The notes under the pieces are model-generated. The model saw only the letters and a program-made list of their open reading frames with translations, was not told where the DNA came from and ran no database searches. Positions 11,822-15,270 of a stretch of 15,270 bases of DNA are shown piece after piece (the stretch's first letter is position 1; each line of letters opens with the position of its first letter). Both the position numbers and the translations under genes were made by a program. The DNA comes from Candidatus Saccharibacteria bacterium UBA949. GTDB taxonomy: Bacteria; Patescibacteriota; Saccharimonadia; Saccharimonadales; Saccharimonadaceae. The stretch is taken from positions 248-15,517 of the forward strand of contig DBCV01000010.1 in NCBI GenBank assembly GCA_002293245.1, written 5' to 3'.

Positions 11822-13325
11822 GAACAACGACCTCGAAGAGGAGTTGGCCAGTCTGGCTCTCGAACCCAAAAAACATCAAGTAGCGGTAAATCGTGCGGAA
11901 GAAGTAATCGAAGACGTATATCAGGTGCTCCACAAGCTGATCTATAGAGGCATGGGCGTGGGGTACTGGGAAGACATCGATGTAGACAAAGACCTGCGAT
12001 GCTACCAGTCTAGTGCGTTTGACGGTAAGTTATTCAGAACTACGCTTAAACAGGTCAAGATCCTCACCGGCCTCGAAATCAGATTCGAAAAAAATCCTGG
12101 AGCAGAATACGACTTCAGTCTTGCCAAGTATTGCATGGACGTTCGCACGTGTTATGACCCAGAAGTCTTCCTGCGTCAGGACTTCGTGGAATTGTTTGCC
12201 GAGGCAGAGAGGCGCGACCAGCTGTGGAAAACACATCTCCCGGCCTTCGCTAAGCACTGCGTCGAACAATGCAAAAAGAAGCTTGACGCGAAGATTGACG
12301 CTGGCTTCAGTACCCGGGCTTATATGACGGTCGGCATAGATCTGAGCATCAGTGCAAGGATCAGTGAAGTAACGAATTCGTTTAGTTTTGACAATCTTCG
12401 TGTAGACTATGACAACTTGACTCTAAGTCGGCGCAAAGAGCTTTTCGTTGAGATGAACAAACTTATCGTAGGTGGTGAGATCGATATTAGTGAACATCTT
12501 AGAAAGAGCAGCTGCAACTATCTCACCATCAACGAAGCTATCACCAGATCACCCAACCTGCACCCAGTGCTTTATTTCGGCGAGTTCTGCAAGAAAGTAA
12601 GAAAATGGGTTCCGCCGGAAGTTAAACAGCTTATTGACGCCATCCCAAACAACCTGCAGACACCCGCTGAGGCCTCACAGGTCAGAAACCTGGCCCCCAA
12701 GCATACGCTAGCTTTTGTTTGGGAAGACGGGGCGCTTGAGGTATCGCCCTCCTGGCTCATTGAGCGCAGCACGCTCTGGCGCAAAGTGGTAAAAGCCGTT
12801 GAGCGCAAGATGGGTGTCACCGTAACGAACTCGTTCATAGAGGGACCGGCTTTGAGGTCATTGTTCAAACAAGATCGATATGAATGTCGTTTCGAGTACA
12901 GCATCCCCTATGGCGCCAACTCCGAATTCTGTAAACAGCAGCTGGAAATTGAACGCAAAATCAGTGATATCATCAGCACTAAGGTAAACTACGTAGCCAA
13001 ATGGTTCGCGAACTGGATTATGGATAGGATTAATGGGGGAGTTCACGATCCCGTGGATGACGGACACACGAAGTTTGAACTTAATAGCTCAGACAAAGAC
13101 GAAAGAACCTACCGTTGGTTGTATAATGCTGCAGGTCCCCACTTCCTGATTCCACTCGACGACCCATTCACTGGCTTGTCAATCGACTTACTAAAGGCAA
13201 ACCGCGGGTTCTACTGCGCTATTTGTACACGGATTGAAGAGATTACGGACGGGCAGCTCTCTTACTGCGTCAGACACACATTCACAGATGGAGATACAAT
13301 CTATATCACGGTAAAAAAAACCTAA
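11775..13325 (+). CDS. Unrecognised 516-residue soluble protein
   Basis: I do not recognise a family. The first 60 residues look like a coiled-coil helix (SLQEKLTRLRNNDLEEELASL, then AEEVIEDVYQVLHKLIYRG). The rest alternates helices and strands, without signal peptide or membrane segment, with scattered cysteines (for example CVEQCKKK) that do not form a clear zinc motif. A possible weak internal repeat: GKLFRTTLKQVKILTGLEI in the N-terminal part resembles STLWRKVVKAVERKMGVTV in the C-terminal part, each followed by a strand-rich stretch. ATG at 11775 is used here because it opens the long frame, but its ribosome site is 14 bases away (see the overlapping short frame). Own promoter and terminator. 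It is last in the row of plus-strand genes beside the kinase/vWA operon, and may belong to that system. Confidence 0.82.
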   Translation: MANTTESLQEKLTRLRNNDLEEELASLALEPKKHQVAVNRAEEVIEDVYQVLHKLIYRGMGVGYWEDIDVDKDLRCYQSSAFDGKLFRTTLKQVKILTGLEIRFEKNPGAEYDFSLAKYCMDVRTCYDPEVFLRQDFVELFAEAERRDQLWKTHLPAFAKHCVEQCKKKLDAKIDAGFSTRAYMTVGIDLSISARISEVTNSFSFDNLRVDYDNLTLSRRKELFVEMNKLIVGGEIDISEHLRKSSCNYLTINEAITRSPNLHPVLYFGEFCKKVRKWVPPEVKQLIDAIPNNLQTPAEASQVRNLAPKHTLAFVWEDGALEVSPSWLIERSTLWRKVVKAVERKMGVTVTNSFIEGPALRSLFKQDRYECRFEYSIPYGANSEFCKQQLEIERKISDIISTKVNYVAKWFANWIMDRINGGVHDPVDDGHTKFELNSSDKDERTYRWLYNAAGPHFLIPLDDPFTGLSIDLLKANRGFYCAICTRIEEITDGQLSYCVRHTFTDGDTIYITVKKT

Positions 13326-13373
13326 CGCACATCGTCTACCTCTGAGTAGGCACCTCTCTACCCACCCCATACC

Positions 13374-13405
13374 ACCGCTCAGGTTCATTTCCCGGGCGGT
13401 TTTTT
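13374..13405 (+). terminator. Terminator after the 516-residue gene
   Basis: ACCGCTC (13374-13380) can pair with GGGCGGT (13394-13400), one wobble, followed by T6 (13400-13405). The 13-base loop makes it weaker than the others, and the GGGCGG can also pair with CCGCCC just downstream. Confidence 0.55.
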
Positions 13406-13447
13406 CCCGCCCTAAACTCCCGGCTATGTCGGGGGGTTTAGGGCGGG
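13406..13447. repeat. Large palindromic hairpin, REP-like, copy 1
   Basis: CCCGCCCTAAAC (13406-13417) pairs perfectly with GTTTAGGGCGGG (13436-13447); the inner part CCCGGCTATGTCGGG (13419-13433) extends the stem. No T run follows on either strand, so it does not look like a plain terminator. Its centre shares 12 of 13 bases with the next hairpin. Confidence 0.75.
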
Positions 13448-13452
13448 CTAGC

Positions 13453-13477
13453 AAAATCCTCCGGCTATGCCGGAGGA
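13453..13477 (-). terminator. Hairpin and T run ending the nucleotidyltransferase gene (REP-like, copy 2)
   Basis: TCCTCCGGC (13457-13465) pairs perfectly with GCCGGAGGA (13469-13477), loop of three. On the minus strand it is followed by TTTTGC, 15 bases after the stop of the minus-strand gene. Core CCGGCTATGCCGG is nearly the same as in the neighbouring hairpin. Confidence 0.75.
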
Positions 13478-13491
13478 CAGTTAACGGCAAA

Positions 13492-14853
13492 CTAGCATAG
13501 CTTGGGCAGGAACACCTGCCGTACAAACAACTTGGTTGCCAGATGGCGAAAGCCGGAGTCGTAAAATGGACTTGCGCCGTCGATCGTGCGGAACTTGGCG
13601 TAGTTGGGGTTGTAATTCGGCCACCACCTGGCATAGCCCTTATGTAGCAGCCGATACAGCAGCGTGTCGTGTTCTAGGTTCTGTAGGCATATTGAACGGA
13701 CTTCCGAGTCGGTCTCGGCAAAGTATAATGGGAACAGGTCTTTCTGCAAGCTATCAATCTCAGCTGCGTCGCCGACCAAAACCGTGTTAAACAGCAGATG
13801 AATCCAATAGGCCTTTTCGGCTTTCCAGTCTGGCCCTAGGATGCTCAAGTTATACCCTGTAAAAAGGTACTCGAGCCAAGAGCAAAAACCTTTACCCAAT
13901 TCAGCTTTAGCTATCAGATAAACATCTACATCCGAATCGGGCAATCCATAGCCCTTCACTCTTGAGCCTCCCACCAGCACGGCGGGGCGAACGAAGTCGC
14001 TCAATACCGGGTTATCCTTTAGAATCCGCTCAATTCGCGCAATCTCCGCCGCGACCTTTGTCATATTATTGGAGTACGGGGCTGCTAAACTCGGCAACCT
14101 GTTTAACGTCGTACCGACCAACGGTCGGTTGGCCTCTGCCAGCGCTGCCTCTGCATCTTTAGTTTCCAGCCACTTCTGCCGATTTTCCGATACGTACAGC
14201 GGGGCAGCGACCTCCGGCAAATCCGGCAATTCTGCCGCGTAAAAGGCCAAATCAACCGATTGCTTGTTGGTTAGAATGCCAAAAGCGTACAGAACTGGCT
14301 GGACATCGGCAAAGCTGTGTTTGAGCACCAAGTCGCTGCTATCTTCAACCATCTGGCGCACTTCATCAAACTCAACCATGCCTTCCCGGATCAGCCACGG
14401 CAACAGGTGCATAGCCTTAACCACTCTGGGCGGGTCGCCGGCCCTCGCGCTTAATTCTAGAATGTCGCCGTCAACGTATATCGCGCGCATGTCATGAGCA
14501 TGCAACAGGTTCCGCCAAGCATTCAGGTAGGCCGCACGAAAGTCATCACTACATTTGGGGAGCACCTCGAAAGGCAAGTAAAGAACCAACCTATAGTATT
14601 CCGGGTCGGCCAGCAGGGAAGCCAGGGCACCGTAGAACCCCTTGGTGTCGTGACCAGTTATGTCGTCGCCTCTTCTTTCTGCGACGGCAATGGTTGAGCG
14701 AGGGTCCCGGATCCGATCCAGGACAGGTACTACAGAGTTCGCACAATTTATGCGTTCTTTGATCTGCTTCGCAAGCTCCGGTTGGCCCGGCCAAATCGCC
14801 GCAGCCGCTCGGGAGTTGTGCAGAAGGTCCGCTACTGGAAAAACAGTAGGCAT
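13492..14853 (-). CDS. Nucleotidyltransferase-fold protein with a large N-terminal helical region
   Basis: The 453-residue protein carries the polymerase-beta-type nucleotidyltransferase signature VGGSRVKGYGLPDSDVDVYLI-like, with GS at 296-297 and the metal-binding pair Asp308 and Asp310. Enzymes of this fold move a nucleotide to RNA, protein or a small molecule. Residues 1-250 form a mainly helical region with conserved-looking LVLYLPFEVLP and a segment RVVKAMHLLPWLIREG; I do not recognise it. The C-terminal 120 residues are helical, rich in Tyr and Trp (YARWWPNYNPNY). No third catalytic Asp can be placed with certainty. ATG at 14853 follows AAAGGAGGG. It is transcribed alone, from a promoter divergent to uvrB. 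Candidates include a tRNA- or protein-modifying NTase, or an aminoglycoside-type adenylyltransferase relative; I cannot choose. Confidence 0.78.
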   Translation of the reverse strand: MPTVFPVADLLHNSRAAAAIWPGQPELAKQIKERINCANSVVPVLDRIRDPRSTIAVAERRGDDITGHDTKGFYGALASLLADPEYYRLVLYLPFEVLPKCSDDFRAAYLNAWRNLLHAHDMRAIYVDGDILELSARAGDPPRVVKAMHLLPWLIREGMVEFDEVRQMVEDSSDLVLKHSFADVQPVLYAFGILTNKQSVDLAFYAAELPDLPEVAAPLYVSENRQKWLETKDAEAALAEANRPLVGTTLNRLPSLAAPYSNNMTKVAAEIARIERILKDNPVLSDFVRPAVLVGGSRVKGYGLPDSDVDVYLIAKAELGKGFCSWLEYLFTGYNLSILGPDWKAEKAYWIHLLFNTVLVGDAAEIDSLQKDLFPLYFAETDSEVRSICLQNLEHDTLLYRLLHKGYARWWPNYNPNYAKFRTIDGASPFYDSGFRHLATKLFVRQVFLPKLC

Positions 14854-14923
14854 CTCGTCGCCCTCCTTTTGCTAATTTATCATGTCAACGTACTGTAGTT
14901 GCACTGTGGCAATAACTATCCCT

Positions 14924-14952
14924 ATTTTACCATTTTTCCCAGTGTACGTCAA
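14924..14952 (-). promoter_or_regulatory. Promoter of the nucleotidyltransferase gene
   Basis: On the minus strand: TTGACG (14952-14947), 17-base spacer, TAAAAT (14929-14924). A second TTGACA on the same strand near 14883 is too close to the ribosome site to be useful. Confidence 0.75.
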
Positions 14953-14955
14953 CTG

Positions 14956-14964
14956 TGCTATAAT
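14956..14964 (+). promoter_or_regulatory. Extended -10 promoter of uvrB
   Basis: TGCTATAAT: a perfect TATAAT (14959-14964) with TG one base upstream; no clear -35. Expected transcription start about 14971, at the uvrB ATG. Confidence 0.75.
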
Positions 14965-14971
14965 AAACCAA

Positions 14972-15270
14972 ATGAATGAATTCAAATTAGTCTCCAAATA
15001 TCAACCCACTGGCGATCAGCCCAGCGCTATCGCCCAGCTTTCCGCCGGGCTAAGAAATGGTGTTCGCGAACAGACACTATTAGGAGTGACGGGGTCGGGT
15101 AAAACATTTACTATGGCCAATTTAATCAAGCAGCACAACAAGCCCACGCTGGTTTTAGCCCACAACAAAACCCTGGCGGCGCAGCTGTTTTCCGAATTCC
15201 GCGAGTTCTTCCCGGACAACGAGGTTCATTACTTTGTTAGCTATTTTGACTACTACCAGCCCGAAGCCTA
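14972..15270 (+). CDS. uvrB: UvrABC excision nuclease subunit B, N-terminal part (cut by the window)
   Basis: UvrB is the helicase-like damage-verification subunit of nucleotide excision repair; it is loaded by UvrA and recruits UvrC. The visible 99 codons match its start closely: [17 protein letters not shown], the Walker A motif [11 protein letters not shown], then [17 protein letters not shown], and [12 protein letters not shown] at the window edge, the beginning of the damage-binding beta-hairpin region. ATG at 14972 has no ribosome site, and the -10 box ends only seven bases before it, so the mRNA is probably leaderless. A second ATG at 14976 is out of frame. Confidence 0.97.
   Translation, partial: MNEFKLVSKYQPTGDQPSAIAQLSAGLRNGVREQTLLGVTGSGKTFTMANLIKQHNKPTLVLAHNKTLAAQLFSEFREFFPDNEVHYFVSYFDYYQPEA

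Noticed and set aside
13191..13634. 147-codon minus-strand frame over the end of the 516-residue gene and the hairpins
   Set aside because: It spans the terminators of two convergent genes and both hairpins, and overlaps both coding regions in the wrong frame.

Overview
The window looks like a chromosomal segment of a small-genome bacterium, most likely from the Candidate Phyla Radiation (Patescibacteria). This is inference: genes are compact, ribosome sites are strong AAAGGAG types, and pheS sits with a HIT-protein gene and no pheT beside it. TGA is used as a stop (end of pheS, end of the pyruvate-kinase-like gene), so lineages that recode TGA are unlikely. Housekeeping genes flank the window: a partial HIT-family gene and pheS on the left, and the start of uvrB on the right.

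Left part (1-3650): a minus-strand unit runs small tail-anchored protein, pheS, HIT protein. A divergent plus-strand aquaporin-family gene follows, then a plus-strand gene for a divergent NMN-adenylyltransferase-like (NadM-type) protein. Both plus-strand genes have recognisable promoters and hairpin terminators.

Central part (3700-13400) is the unusual part. Five minus-strand genes are packed as one operon, in transcription order: a uridine-kinase/PRK-family P-loop kinase, a degenerate Ser/Thr-kinase-fold protein, a vWA protein fused to a DUF2135/YfaP-like domain, a pyruvate-kinase barrel without the C-terminal domain, and an adenylosuccinate-synthetase (PurA) homologue whose aspartate-binding loop is shortened. 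The last two overlap by ATGA. Divergently, on the plus strand, come a 428-residue protein with a SAM-like helical domain, a small gene that appears frameshifted by one extra G, and a 516-residue protein I do not recognise; each has its own promoter and terminator.

The first two plus-strand transcripts share the same leader layout: a promoter with a 17-base spacer, then an 8-bp hairpin with one compensatory base-pair change, then a box TTAACAATnnGGCAACA. The first 12 bases of this box recur exactly in the leader of the minus-strand operon. This links the operon and its divergent neighbours as one regulated unit. My inference is a signalling/conflict-type island in which kinase-fold and vWA proteins sense or regulate, and the PurA-like, pyruvate-kinase-like and PRK-like enzymes make or modify a nucleotide-like metabolite. 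No function is proven by the sequence.

Right part (13400-15270): two hairpins with the same CCGGCTATGyCGG core, a minus-strand gene for a protein with a nucleotidyltransferase motif, and a divergent promoter pair leading to uvrB, which seems to be transcribed as a leaderless mRNA. I saw no tRNA, rRNA, CRISPR array or transposase.
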